A stretch of 40,334 nucleotides of DNA from an uncultured Pirellulaceae bacterium (GCA_937929805.1 CALFUT010000014.1:1-40334), one strand, 5' to 3'. Positions 1 to 8,960 are shown, counted from the first letter of the stretch. Numbers and translations: made by a program. The notes: generated by a model from the letters alone, not told the origin.

Positions 1-155
1 ACGAAATCGTGGTTGAACTCAAAGCCGTTAAAGCGATTGCCTCTGAACATGAAGCTCAGCTGTTCAACTACCTGAGAATCAGCAACAAGAAGGTTGGCTA
101 CTTGATCAACTTTGGCTCGGCCAAGGAACTTGAATGGAAACGGTATGTTTTATGA
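1..155 (+). CDS. GxxExxY family protein, C-terminal part (truncated by window edge)
   Basis: The reading frame beginning at base 3 gives 50 residues and ends with TGA at 153-155. It starts EIVVELKAVKAI, continues with EAQLFNYLRIS and KVGYLINFGS, and ends WKRYVL. This pattern (hydrophobic strand, ExKA, then HEAQ..NYL..., GLLINFG, R.V/L) is the C-terminal half of the small GxxExxY proteins, a family of about 125 residues with a PD-(D/E)XK nuclease-like core. The ELKA segment would supply the E-x-K active-site pair. The N-terminal GxxExxY motif lies outside the window. No biochemical role is established that I can cite. The gene is followed at once by a regular palindrome (161-258). I am fairly sure of the family and cannot say whether the gene is intact. 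Confidence 0.75.
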   Translation, partial: EIVVELKAVKAIASEHEAQLFNYLRISNKKVGYLINFGSAKELEWKRYVL

Positions 156-160
156 TTGAA

Positions 161-258
161 GGAAACACAGAACACTAATCGCCTCTAATCTTCACTAATG
201 ATCTCCTCGGAAATTAGTGCCGATTAGAGAAAATTAGTGTTCCTTCGTCCGTGTTTCC
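161..258. repeat. Palindromic element with heptads phased every 10 bp, next to the GxxExxY gene
   Basis: The left arm at 161-199 and the right arm at 212-258 are reverse complements apart from a short insertion near the outer end of the right arm. Each arm starts with GGAAACAC at its outer edge and then GAACACTAAT. Three heptads follow at exact 10-bp spacing: CACTAAT at 173, CTCTAAT at 183 and CACTAAT at 193, mirrored as ATTAGTG, ATTAGAG and ATTAGTG at 213, 223 and 233. The loop is about 12 bases. It could be a protein-binding array, a mobile palindrome served by the adjacent nuclease-like protein, or a transcription terminator. No coding sequence fits here. Confidence 0.8.
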
Positions 259-265
259 TATTTAA

Positions 266-1228
266 TCACTCAACCGGTAGATCCACTTTCCAAATAGTGG
301 ATCGCTTGAACTCACTGGTGATCAGCACGGATTTCGAATCAGCGGTGAAACAGATCGCCTCGCCCTGACTTTGCAGCGGTAACACGATCGGCGTTGGTTT
401 CGTGCCCGCCACCGTTTCTGCCCACGTCTTGCCTTCGTTCCGCGTATAAAAATGGGCATTCAAATAGTTGCGAACAATTAACCGTCGCCCGTCGGGAGAA
501 AACGACATCCCTGTAACGTTGCGAATTGGATAGTCGGCCAAGCGAACGGCCGAGCGTGGGGCGCGTTCGTCAGTTTTGGGCCGTTCGTCAGCTTTTAAGT
601 CGAAGTCAGACACATCCAAAGGTAGCCGGTAGATTCCGGGCTGAATCGGGCGCAGATCGTTCGAGTAAATTTTCTCGATGAGCCAAACGCTCATCCCATC
701 TGGAGACACGGCGGCGGCCTCGACGTTGTGAGCGCCATCAGGGTAAGTAAACTCGATGGCCGACACGTCCGATTCAAGTTTTTGCCCCGACTTCTTCTTT
801 TTCTTCTTGCCCGACAGCGTTGGCTCGGGCAGCAGGTAGATTTTTGGCTTAGCTCGATTGAGGCTGTTGTCCCCGACGTCGGCCACCATCAGCCACGGTT
901 CGCCGGCGTGCTGGAATGAACTCATGGCCTCCCAGTCAATGTTGCGAGCCTTTTTCAGTTTACACTTGGCTAGCGTTTTTCCTTTGGTCGACAGCAGAAA
1001 CAGATCCGGTTTGTGCCCCGAGTCATTATGAGTCCAGAACGCATCGGGAGTGCCTCTGCTGATCGCAAGGCCACTGCTTTCGGTCACGTCCGATTCCTTG
1101 ATCGTGCCAAGCAGTTTAGGACGCTGATTGAGCGTTGCGTCTTGAGCAACGCCGAAGCCGTCGATCTGCAGTGCAAGCATGATCGCCCAACTGGCGGCAA
1201 TGATCCTCGGTGATAGAAATGCAAACAT
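266..1228 (-). CDS. Secreted protein of unknown function, probably beta-propeller
   Basis: 320 residues. The N-terminus has a hydrophobic stretch (about residues 8-22) and a plausible signal-peptidase site near GVAQ, so it is likely exported. Conserved-looking motifs are ESSGLAISR and FWTHNDSG (about 51-70), ARNIDWEAM (about 94-102) and LMVADVGDN (about 113-121). Asp/Asn-rich turns are followed by repeated SPDG and TADSKS blades towards the C-terminus. This layout resembles secreted esterase-like or phytase-like propeller proteins, but I cannot name the substrate. A Lys-rich run (KKKKKKSG, around residue 140) probably forms a loop. It is divergent from the glycerate kinase gene, with a 240-base gap that must hold both promoters. 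Start at 1228 gives the signal peptide directly. Confidence 0.75.
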   Translation of the reverse strand: MFAFLSPRIIAASWAIMLALQIDGFGVAQDATLNQRPKLLGTIKESDVTESSGLAISRGTPDAFWTHNDSGHKPDLFLLSTKGKTLAKCKLKKARNIDWEAMSSFQHAGEPWLMVADVGDNSLNRAKPKIYLLPEPTLSGKKKKKKSGQKLESDVSAIEFTYPDGAHNVEAAAVSPDGMSVWLIEKIYSNDLRPIQPGIYRLPLDVSDFDLKADERPKTDERAPRSAVRLADYPIRNVTGMSFSPDGRRLIVRNYLNAHFYTRNEGKTWAETVAGTKPTPIVLPLQSQGEAICFTADSKSVLITSEFKRSTIWKVDLPVE

Positions 1229-1468
1229 AAGCGTATCGTTTCATTGTGGGGGAAGTCGTCCATTGTAAGACAATCGTCCCGATTGTTGGTGCACTGCTGG
1301 CTTCACCAGCGAAACAACTGGGACAGTTGTCCGACACTGCCGCAAAAGCAAATCCACAATATGTTACGATTGTATCGTGTCCACAAACAATCGACGATTA
1401 TATTCTTTCTGCTATCAGCGAACGAGTTCCGTTCGAGTTTCATTCGCGATCAACTAACTCATAGTAAA

Positions 1469-2860
1469 ATGGCTCAATCTTCAATCACCAAAGACGCACT
1501 CGCGATCTGGAAAGCCGGCGTTGCGGCCGTGGACTCGCGTGCCGCCGTGGCAAGGTCAGTTCGACTTGAGAATGACTTGCTGCACGTCGCTGGCCAGACT
1601 TTTAGTCGCCACGACATCGATCGAGTCATCGTGGTTGGTGCGGGAAAAGCCAGCGGCTGGATGGCGGCGGGTTTTGAGGACGCGATCTCCGCCAGCGAGC
1701 CCGATTTCCTTGATCGGAACGTCATTGGACACGTCAACGTTCCGGACGATCAAGAGATCACGCTTCGCAGCATCAAGGTCGTCGGTTGCCGTCCTGCGGG
1801 TGAAAACCTGCCAGGCCCGCGCGTCCTTGCGGGCACGCAGAAGATATTGGAACTCGTTCAAGGAGCCACCGATCGCGACCTAGTTATTTTCATGGTGGCC
1901 GGTGGCGGTTCCGCGTTGCTCGAACAGCCGGTCAGCCCGGTCAACTTAGAAGATTTTCGCGCGGTGACCATGATGTTGTCCTCTGCCGGTGCCAACATCA
2001 ATGAATTGAACGCGGTCCGCCGAGCGATCAGTCAAGTGAAGGCTGGCGGTTTGGCTGTGAATTGCAACGCTGGAAATTTGGTTGCGTTGATCGTGTCAGA
2101 TGTGATTGGCGACCCATTAGAGATCATCGCGTCCGGTCCAACCGTCGTTGAGAGCGATCCGGCTCATGTGCTTGATCCGGCTAACGTGCTTGCCAAGTTT
2201 GACCCCACCGGAACGGCAACACCGCCGAGCGTCCGTGAAGTGATCGATCGAACTCGAACGGATTCGCCCGCTACAGCTTCATGCAAAATTCACAATCAGA
2301 TTCTTTGCAACAACCAGACAGCGGTCGCGGCCGCAAAACAAAAGGCGATTGAGCTTGGTTACGAAATCGTGCGATCAGAAACGACGTCGGACGATAATTT
2401 GGCAGACTCGGTCGGGTGTGCCTTGGCGGATGAGTTGCTCTCGTTGCGATCGGAGTCCGGCAAGCGTTGTGTGATTTCGGGCGGTGAGCCGACGGTGAAA
2501 CTGGGCGACAACCCGGGCAAGGGTGGAAGGAATCAACACTTGGTTCTTGCGGCTTTGCAGCGGCTGTTGAAATTGGGGGGCGGTGCGACGGAGGGCGATG
2601 ACTCCACGTTTTGTTTACTGTCGGGCGGCACTGATGGAGAGGACGGCAACGTGCCCGTGGCAGGCGCGTGGATGGACTCATCGCTAGACGTTGGCCACCT
2701 GACCGGTGATATCGCTGCCGCTCTTGGCTCTTTCGACAGCCACACCCTGCTAGATAAACTAGGCTGCTTGATCCGCGTCCCGCCGACTCGAACCAACGTC
2801 TGCGATCTGCGAGTCGTGCTGACGGACGGCCAAAATCCGAACCTTTCCAAAGTGCTTTAA
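1469..2860 (+). CDS. Glycerate 2-kinase (DUF4147/MOFRL family)
   Basis: 463 residues from the ATG at 1469. The frame is open further upstream to 1244, but those 75 codons do not look like protein. It phosphorylates D-glycerate to 2-phosphoglycerate with ATP, feeding lower glycolysis. The N-terminal DUF4147 domain shows VVGAGKASGWMA, VAGGGSALLEQP, ELNAVRRAIS with KAGGLA, and SDVIGDPLEIIASGPTV. The C-terminal MOFRL domain shows SGGEPTVKLGDNPGKGGRNQ and LLSGGTDGEDG. Length fits the family (about 420-460). Some databases call these proteins hydroxypyruvate reductase TtuD, but the motifs are those of the kinase. The PPDK gene follows on the same strand after 332 bases. Both act around phosphoglycerate, PEP and pyruvate, so they may be used together, though they are probably not one transcript. 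Confidence 0.9.
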   Translation: MAQSSITKDALAIWKAGVAAVDSRAAVARSVRLENDLLHVAGQTFSRHDIDRVIVVGAGKASGWMAAGFEDAISASEPDFLDRNVIGHVNVPDDQEITLRSIKVVGCRPAGENLPGPRVLAGTQKILELVQGATDRDLVIFMVAGGGSALLEQPVSPVNLEDFRAVTMMLSSAGANINELNAVRRAISQVKAGGLAVNCNAGNLVALIVSDVIGDPLEIIASGPTVVESDPAHVLDPANVLAKFDPTGTATPPSVREVIDRTRTDSPATASCKIHNQILCNNQTAVAAAKQKAIELGYEIVRSETTSDDNLADSVGCALADELLSLRSESGKRCVISGGEPTVKLGDNPGKGGRNQHLVLAALQRLLKLGGGATEGDDSTFCLLSGGTDGEDGNVPVAGAWMDSSLDVGHLTGDIAAALGSFDSHTLLDKLGCLIRVPPTRTNVCDLRVVLTDGQNPNLSKVL

Positions 2861-3192
2861 CTCACGCTTTGAGTCACGAAATCCGAGGAAATGCCGGACT
2901 TTACGCTCCCCAGACCTCATGCTACCCTATTGGCCCTTGAAACGCCGCGAAAAGCTGACGACTGGGTAAGTTTGAGCTCCTGTTCGATACCCCATGAACC
3001 GCCAGCCAAGTGCAGATGCTGATCCAGCGTCGGCCTTTTGTCTGAGTGTCTAAAATCCTGACTGCCATTGATCTGTCAGGTCCACCGAGCTTCTGTCTGC
3101 GTTCAAGGTCTGGAACCATAATGGTGAAAGAAACGTTGAGTTAAACAAACCCTTAATCGAATCAACAAACGAATCTGAAAAGGCTTACAACG
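2861..3192. other. Intergenic gap before ppdK
   Basis: 332 bases without a convincing gene. The only frame of note is a 65-codon minus-strand one with no family resemblance. The ppdK promoter and leader must lie here. I see no clear -35/-10 pair and no strong ribosome-binding site; the start is preceded only by a GAAAAGG about 10 bases upstream. No terminator hairpin is obvious after the glycerate kinase. Confidence 0.5.
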
Positions 3193-5934
3193 ATGGCAAA
3201 GAAATTCGTCTACTTCTACGGCGGCGGCAAAAAGATGACCGATGGTGATCGCAGCATGCGAGAAATCCTCGGCGGCAAAGGAGCCAACTTGGCCGAGATG
3301 TGCAACGCCGACGTGCCAGTGCCTCCCGGCTTCACGGTCAGCACCGAAGCGTGTGCCGTCTACGAAGAAAAGGGTAGCTACCCGAAGGAGATGATGCAGC
3401 AGGTCAAGTCGGAACTGGCCAAGCTAGAAAAGCTTGAAGGCAAAAAGCTGGGCGATGCGAAGAACCCGCTGCTGCTGTCCGTTCGTTCGGGTGCCGCTCA
3501 ATCGATGCCCGGCATGATGGACACGGTTCTGAACTTGGGCATGAACGACAAGTCCGTCAAAGGCTTCGCCGAAGCGACTGGCAACGAGCGAGCCGCATGG
3601 GACTGCTACCGTCGTTTCATCGACATGTTCGGTGACGTTGTGATGGGCCCCTATTCAACCTTGAATCACCATCACTTCGAAGGCGCTCTTGGCAAGATCA
3701 AGAAAAAGTACAAAGCCGCGCAGGACACCGACCTGACGGCAGAGCAGCTGGAAGAGCTGGTTGGCGAGTACAAAGCCATCTACAAAAAGCACGTGGGCAA
3801 ACCTTTCCCACAGGATCCAATGAAGCAGCTTGAGCTTTCCATCAACGCTGTGTTCGATTCTTGGCAAACCGAGCGTGCGGTCAAGTATCGTATCCTCAAC
3901 AAGATCACCGGCCTGATCGGAACGGCCGTGAACGTCCAGACCATGGTCTTCGGAAACATGGGCGACGATTGTGCAACCGGCGTGGCGTTTACTCGTGACG
4001 GATCGACCGGCGAAGCCAAGCCAATGGGCGAGTACTTGGTCAACGCTCAAGGTGAAGACGTCGTGGCCGGTATTCGCACACCGCTCAACTTGGACGAAAT
4101 CGCCAACGAAAGCGATAAGGGCCTCGTCAAAGCGGGTGCTCAGCTGCTGAAGATCATGGCCAAGCTGGAGAAGCACTACAAATACCCTCAAGACGTGGAA
4201 TTCACGATCGAAAAGGGCAAGCTGTACATGCTTCAGACACGTAACGCCAAACGAGTCGGCCTTGCCGGAGTTCGTTGGGCCGTCGAAATGGCGACCGGAG
4301 TTGATCAGATGACTGGCGACAAGCTGCCAAAGTTGCTCAGCCCGAAAGACGCGTTGATGACCGTCCAAGGAAGTGACCTTGAGCAGTTGCTGTTCCCAAT
4401 CTTTGACGCCAAAGAAGAAGCCAAGCAAACTCCGATTTGCAGTGGCCTTCCTGCCGGTCCGGGTGCCGCTGTTGGAGCCATCGTGCTCAACAGTGACAAG
4501 GCCGAGCAACTAAAGAAGAAGAATCCAAACGCGAAACTGATCCTTGTTCGTCACGAAACTTCTCCGGAAGACGTCGGCGGCATGGGCGCTGCCGAAGGTA
4601 TTCTGACCAGCACCGGCGGCATGACTTCTCACGCGGCCGTTGTTGCTCGCGGTTGGGGTAAGTGCTGCATCTGTGGTGCGGGCGAACTGAAGATCGACGA
4701 GAAAAAGGGTTCGATCTCGGTTGGCGGAAAGACTTACAAAGAAGGCGAAACCATTTCGCTTAACGGTTCGACCGGCAACGTTTACGTTGGTGAGATCCCA
4801 TCCGAATCGTCACCGATCGTGGCCGCTTTGGTCGAGGGCAACAAGAAGGCCCAGAAGCACTGGATCTACAAAATGTACCAGACCGTTTCTGAATGGTCGG
4901 ACAAGTTCCGCAAGATCAACGTTCGCACGAACGCCGATTCACCGGAAGATTCCAAGAACGCTCGTGCGTTTGGTGCAGAAGGCATCGGCCTTTGCCGCAC
5001 CGAGCACATGTTCTTCGAAGGCGATCGCATCACGGACGTACGCCGCTTCATCTTGGCCGACACCGACAAGGATCGCACCAAAGCCATCAAGAAGCTTTTG
5101 CCTCACCAGCGAAAAGATTTCGAAGGCATCTTCAAAGCGATGGACGGCTTGCCGGTTACCGTTCGCCTATTGGATCCGCCACTTCACGAATTCCTGCCTC
5201 ACACCGAAGCAGACATGAAGAAGATGGCGACCGAGCTGGGCGTTCCATTGGCCAAGGTCAAAGAACGCGTTGCTGAACTGCACGAGTTCAACCCGATGTT
5301 GGGTCACCGTGGTTGCCGTTTGAGCATCACTTACCCGATCCTTTGCGAAATGCAGACTCAGGCCATCATCGAAGCGGCCGTCAAGGTTCAGGCCAAGGGC
5401 ACCAAAGTGTTACCTGAGATCATGATCCCGCTGATCGGTACCAAGGCTGAGCTAGACTTCTTGGAGAAGATCGTTCGCCGCGTGGCTGACGGAATTCTCA
5501 AAGAGAAGAAGTCGAAGGTCAAATACATGGTCGGCACGATGATCGAGATTCCTCGTGCTGCGTTGACCGCCGATCAAGTCGCCGAAACGGCTGAGTTCTT
5601 CAGCTTCGGAACGAACGACTTGACTCAGATGACGTTTGGTTACAGTCGTGACGACATCGGATCGTTCTTGCCGGATTACTTGGAAGAGAAGATCCTTGAG
5701 ACCGACCCGTTCCAGCAGATCGACGAATCGGGTGTCGGCCAATTGGTCGAGATGGCCGTTCAGAAAGGCCGATCGACTCGTCCGAAACTGAAGTGCGGCA
5801 TCTGCGGCGAGCACGGCGGCGAGCCAAACAGCGTCAAGTTCTGTGTCCGCACGGGTCTCGACTACGTCAGCTGCAGCCCATACCGCGTTCCAATCGCCCG
5901 CTTGGCAGCGGCTCAAGCTGCTTTGGAAGGCTAG
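3193..5934 (+). CDS. ppdK: Pyruvate, phosphate dikinase
   Basis: 913 residues, typical or slightly long for the family (about 870-910). It interconverts pyruvate + ATP + Pi with PEP + AMP + PPi in the cytoplasm. The N-terminal ATP-grasp part starts KKFVYFYGGG and includes LGGKGANLAEM (about residue 28) and SVRSGAAQSMPGMMDT (about 97). The swivel phosphohistidine is His480 in GGMTSHAAVVARG. The C-terminal TIM-barrel PEP/pyruvate domain has GAEGIGLCRTEHMF, SFGTNDLTQMTFGYSRDD and the catalytic cysteine Cys871 in CGICGEHGG. All key residues are present. A strong terminator follows. In anaerobes and some aerobes it replaces or reverses pyruvate kinase; here it pairs logically with the upstream glycerate kinase. 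Confidence 0.97.
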   Translation: MAKKFVYFYGGGKKMTDGDRSMREILGGKGANLAEMCNADVPVPPGFTVSTEACAVYEEKGSYPKEMMQQVKSELAKLEKLEGKKLGDAKNPLLLSVRSGAAQSMPGMMDTVLNLGMNDKSVKGFAEATGNERAAWDCYRRFIDMFGDVVMGPYSTLNHHHFEGALGKIKKKYKAAQDTDLTAEQLEELVGEYKAIYKKHVGKPFPQDPMKQLELSINAVFDSWQTERAVKYRILNKITGLIGTAVNVQTMVFGNMGDDCATGVAFTRDGSTGEAKPMGEYLVNAQGEDVVAGIRTPLNLDEIANESDKGLVKAGAQLLKIMAKLEKHYKYPQDVEFTIEKGKLYMLQTRNAKRVGLAGVRWAVEMATGVDQMTGDKLPKLLSPKDALMTVQGSDLEQLLFPIFDAKEEAKQTPICSGLPAGPGAAVGAIVLNSDKAEQLKKKNPNAKLILVRHETSPEDVGGMGAAEGILTSTGGMTSHAAVVARGWGKCCICGAGELKIDEKKGSISVGGKTYKEGETISLNGSTGNVYVGEIPSESSPIVAALVEGNKKAQKHWIYKMYQTVSEWSDKFRKINVRTNADSPEDSKNARAFGAEGIGLCRTEHMFFEGDRITDVRRFILADTDKDRTKAIKKLLPHQRKDFEGIFKAMDGLPVTVRLLDPPLHEFLPHTEADMKKMATELGVPLAKVKERVAELHEFNPMLGHRGCRLSITYPILCEMQTQAIIEAAVKVQAKGTKVLPEIMIPLIGTKAELDFLEKIVRRVADGILKEKKSKVKYMVGTMIEIPRAALTADQVAETAEFFSFGTNDLTQMTFGYSRDDIGSFLPDYLEEKILETDPFQQIDESGVGQLVEMAVQKGRSTRPKLKCGICGEHGGEPNSVKFCVRTGLDYVSCSPYRVPIARLAAAQAALEG

Positions 5935-5990
5935 AGCATCGTCGCAGGAATTGTCACAATTCCGAACGACTGCTAATAATCTGACAACCC

Positions 5991-6022
5991 AAAACGGCCT
6001 TCCATCAGGAAGGCCGTTTTTT
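5991..6022 (+). terminator. Rho-independent terminator after ppdK
   Basis: A perfect 13-bp stem (AAAACGGCCTTCC, loop ATCA at 6004-6007, GGAAGGCCGTTTT) runs directly into a T-tract of six. It lies 56 bases after the ppdK stop. The rest of the gap to 6250 contains one further imperfect hairpin at about 6084-6107 (core TTACGC-TT-GCGTAA) of unknown role and no gene. Confidence 0.92.
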
Positions 6023-6250
6023 CGTGCCTTGAGCGAGCGATTCGCTCTAGTTCATTTTGAACACTGAACAATTTTCGGATGCCATGCCTTACGCTTGCGT
6101 AAGCATGCCCACACAAGCGGGAGGTGCAGTCTTCTCAGCTAAGATCGGGAGCAACCGCTTTTGGCTGAAACACTGGTTGGCGCCGGACTTGCGACGCTCT
6201 AGGCTCAATTTACTTTTCACTGCGATAAGTCTATAGGTCCGAGGAATCAG

Positions 6251-8359
6251 ATGAAACTCAAGCGACGCCAGCAAGCGTTCACCACGAATCACCTCAGCTT
6301 CCAGCAACTGGAGCCCCGCCAGCTGCTTGCCACGTTGGCCAACGGACAGGAGATTGTGTCAAGTATTGGCGTCGGCGGCAGTGAATCTTTTGAGGTTGAA
6401 GCGACGGATGGCCAGCGAGTTAGTATTGCCGTCGGCGAAGTCAATAACTTTGGGCAACCCTTCCTAACCATCCTTGATCCAACGGGGGCGGTCTTAGGGA
6501 CTAATACATCCGCCAATGACTCTGCATCGTTGACTTTCAATGCAACTCAAAACGGTACATACACGGCGATCGTCACCGATGACGGCAACAATCAGCAACT
6601 CTCGTTCCGCATTCGCGCATTGACTTCACCTAGTCCAGCTGAGCTGATCCCTGGGCGCGATCAGGCTCTGGCCAGTGGCGAAGAGGCCACAGCAACAGTT
6701 CCACTTGGTGGATTTAACCTGTTCCCTCTTGAAGCAACCGCGGGCCAACGGGTAAGTGTTTCCGTTGGCGAGATCAATAATTTTGGTCAGCCTTTTTTAA
6801 CGATTCTCAGCCCCACCGGAACAGTCATAGGAACAAACACGGACGCCAATGACGCTGCCGCATTGACATTCAACGCAACCCAAAGTGGCACCTACACGGC
6901 GATCGTCACCGATGACGGCAACAATCAGCAACTCTCGTTCCGCATTCGCACTTTAACCTCTCCTGCCCAAGTTGAGTTAATCCCCGGACGCGACCAAGTG
7001 TTGATCAGTGGCGAAGAGGCGACAGCAACGGTTCCACTTGGTGGATTTAATCTGTTCCCTCTTGAGGCAACCGCGGGCCAACGGGTAAGTGTTTCCGTTG
7101 GCGAGATCAATAATTTTGGTCAGCCTTTTTTAACGATTCTCAGCCCCACCGGAACAGTCTTAGGAACCAACACGAACGCCAATGACTCTGCCGAGCTGAC
7201 ATTCAACGCAACCCAAAGTGGCACCTACACGGCGATCGTCACCGATGACGGCAACAATCAGCAACTCTCGTTCCGCATTCGCGCTTTGACCTCTCCTGCC
7301 CAGGTTGAGTTAATCCCCGGACGCGATCAGGCTTTGGCTAGTGGCGAAGAGGCCACAGCAACAGTTCCACTTGGTGGATTTAACCTGTTCCCGGTTTTAA
7401 TTACGGCCGGCCAAGAAGTCAGCGTTTCCGTGACTGAAATCGGCAACTTTGGACAACCGTTTCTAACTGTCCTAAGTCCTGCTGGCAACGTTTTGGCCAC
7501 GAATACGAATAGTGCTGATGCGGCGTTTTTAAATTTTATTGCGACCCAAACCGGGCTGTACACGGCGATTGTGAGCGACGATCAAAACGATCAGAGTTTC
7601 TCGTTTAGCATTACGGCGACTGGCACAACGCAACTTGCTCCGGAAGTCATTCGTTTTCGGCGCGACGGTCAAACCAATGAATTGATCGACCGCCTCGCCC
7701 GCCCTGACCAAGCTAGTGTCTTCGACGTCAGTTTCAATCAGGACGTTGATGTTTCTGCCAGCGATTTCACCTTCTTCAATGAAACGACTGGGGCATCGGT
7801 AGGGATCCCGCCAGTTATCCTCGAACAGGCGTTCTCATATGATGCAACTTCATTCACCGTAACTTTTGACTTTACGCCATTTCTCCCATCGTTTTTCCAG
7901 CCCGGCCTGTACAGCATTTCCGCGCCGGCCTCGTCGATTACAGCCGTGTCTGATGGGCGGCCTTTGGTCGAAGATTTCTCTCAGCAAGTTTTGGTTGCCC
8001 TTCCCGGTGACGCGAACCTTGATGGACAGGTTGATGTTCTTGGTGATGCGTTTGCATTGGTCGGGAATCTTGGAACCACCAGCGGTGCTACTTGGCAGCA
8101 AGGAGACTTTAACGGTGACGGGATGGTCGATGTGCTGAATGACGCATTTGCCTTGGTCGCAAACCTTGGGCAAAACTTGATCCCCGCCGGATCCAGCCTT
8201 TCCAAAACTGCTTCACTGGCAAGCACACCATTGCCCACAGCCTCAAAAGCCGTCGTCATCCCAGATACAGATTCGGAAGAAGACGATAAGGTGCAAACCT
8301 TCGTTTCGCCGCTGGACGCCGTTTTCTCGGACGATGAAGAAATTCTGGTACTTGCGTAG
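6251..8359 (+). CDS. Secreted repeat protein with planctomycete N-terminal motif, four PPC-like repeats and a dockerin-like domain
   Basis: 702 residues, preceded by a good ribosome-binding site (GAGGA 5 bases before ATG). The N-terminus is basic and contains LSFQQLEPRQLLA, an export-linked motif frequent in planctomycete surface proteins. Four repeats follow: about residues 28-131, then exactly 111 residues each at 132, 243 and 354. Each has FEVEATDGQRVSI-like, NNFGQPFLTIL and GTYTAIVTDDGNNQQLSF segments resembling bacterial pre-peptidase C-terminal (PPC) beta-sandwich domains. Residues about 465-580 look like a further beta domain (VFDVSFNQDVDV). Residues 585-643 carry two calcium-loop repeats (DANLDGQVD and DFNGDGMVD) of dockerin type. 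The tail is acidic and ends ILVLA. Probably a cell-surface or extracellular structural protein; no catalytic motif is seen. Confidence 0.85.
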   Translation: MKLKRRQQAFTTNHLSFQQLEPRQLLATLANGQEIVSSIGVGGSESFEVEATDGQRVSIAVGEVNNFGQPFLTILDPTGAVLGTNTSANDSASLTFNATQNGTYTAIVTDDGNNQQLSFRIRALTSPSPAELIPGRDQALASGEEATATVPLGGFNLFPLEATAGQRVSVSVGEINNFGQPFLTILSPTGTVIGTNTDANDAAALTFNATQSGTYTAIVTDDGNNQQLSFRIRTLTSPAQVELIPGRDQVLISGEEATATVPLGGFNLFPLEATAGQRVSVSVGEINNFGQPFLTILSPTGTVLGTNTNANDSAELTFNATQSGTYTAIVTDDGNNQQLSFRIRALTSPAQVELIPGRDQALASGEEATATVPLGGFNLFPVLITAGQEVSVSVTEIGNFGQPFLTVLSPAGNVLATNTNSADAAFLNFIATQTGLYTAIVSDDQNDQSFSFSITATGTTQLAPEVIRFRRDGQTNELIDRLARPDQASVFDVSFNQDVDVSASDFTFFNETTGASVGIPPVILEQAFSYDATSFTVTFDFTPFLPSFFQPGLYSISAPASSITAVSDGRPLVEDFSQQVLVALPGDANLDGQVDVLGDAFALVGNLGTTSGATWQQGDFNGDGMVDVLNDAFALVANLGQNLIPAGSSLSKTASLASTPLPTASKAVVIPDTDSEEDDKVQTFVSPLDAVFSDDEEILVLA
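6644..7642 (+). repeat. Three tandem 333-bp coding repeats, nearly identical in places
   Basis: Units start at 6644, 6977 and 7310 with exact 333-base spacing. Units 2 and 3 of the protein (6644 and 6977) share long blocks without a single change, for example around 6750-6830 against 7083-7163. The block encoding YTAIVTDDGNNQQLSFRIR is almost base-for-base the same in three units (near 6558, 6894 and 7227), including in the older first unit. The last unit keeps identity only at its 5' end and diverges after about 7390. Confidence 0.9.
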
Positions 8360-8459
8360 CCGATACGGGCACCAAGTTGGCCTACCGTCACTTGCGGTGT
8401 CGCAATTCAGGGCCTACCACATCCGATTGCCAAACGGCGTTAATTGACAACAATATGGA

Positions 8460-8489
8460 CGGTCTTCGAGTGTCCGGAGACCGCTTTTT
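8460..8489 (+). terminator. Rho-independent terminator
   Basis: Nine-base stem with one G-T pair (CGGTCTTCG at 8460-8468 against CGGAGACCG at 8475-8483), loop AGTGTC, followed by CTTTTTC. It lies 100 bases after the stop of the repeat protein and 29 bases before the TPR gene, so the TPR gene probably has its own promoter nearby or depends on read-through. Confidence 0.75.
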
Positions 8490-8517
8490 CTTTTGTCAAA
8501 CCTTTGATTGAAACCCC

Positions 8518-8850
8518 ATGTCATCGAATCCACTGATCGCCCTAGAAAACGAAGCTGAACAACTGAAGGTTGACGGCAAGTACGACGAAGCCATCGCCAA
8601 GTTAAACGAAGCACTGGCGATCGACGAGAAATTCGTCCGCGCGTATTTGGCACTGTCGGTGCTGTACCACAAAAAAGAAGAGTACGTGAAATCGGTCGAG
8701 CTGGCTGAGAAAGCCGTCGAGCTAGAGCCGGAAGATCCGTTTAATCTTTCGGCGTTGAGCGTGATGTGCCAACGAGCGTTTGAAGGCACCAAAGATCCGA
8801 TCTACATCCAAAAAGCCGAAGACGCGATGGCCAAAAGCCGCGGCATGTGA
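8518..8850 (+). CDS. Small TPR protein
   Basis: 110 residues, acidic, no signal peptide, so probably cytoplasmic. Two tetratricopeptide helices pairs are visible: residues about 7-35 (AEQLKVDGKYDEAIAKLNEA) and about 41-70 (ALSVLYHKKEEYVKSVELA, then AVELEPEDP), with the usual Ala/Gly/Pro positions. The C-terminus (YIQKAEDAMAKSRGM) is a capping helix. TPR domains bind partner proteins; the partner is not evident here. There is no obvious ribosome-binding site in front of the ATG. The gene stands alone, between a terminator and a convergent gene. Confidence 0.85.
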   Translation: MSSNPLIALENEAEQLKVDGKYDEAIAKLNEALAIDEKFVRAYLALSVLYHKKEEYVKSVELAEKAVELEPEDPFNLSALSVMCQRAFEGTKDPIYIQKAEDAMAKSRGM

Positions 8851-8899
8851 GGCTAGGGAGTCCCCCGACACTACGCACAACGAAAGCCGGTCACAATAC

Positions 8900-8960
8900 A
8901 AGCCCGACGCGCAAGCAAGTGGATTCTCGAGCTCCCGATTCCCTCGCGCTGCGGGCTTTT
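8900..8960. terminator. Palindromic hairpin between convergent genes (likely bidirectional terminator)
   Basis: AAGCCCG at 8900-8906 pairs with CGGGCTT at 8952-8958, and the inner arms (ACGCGCAAGC... against ...CTCGCGCT) continue the stem imperfectly. The T-run after the right arm and the A-residues before the left arm suit termination in both directions. It sits between the TPR gene (+) and the dockerin protein gene (-). Confidence 0.6.

Noticed and set aside
1244-1468. N-terminal extension of the glycerate kinase frame
   Set aside because: The 75 extra codons lack family resemblance; the domain begins directly after the ATG at 1469.
3655-4509. 284-codon minus-strand frame inside ppdK
   Set aside because: It is the antisense shadow of a strongly conserved gene and encodes no recognisable domain.
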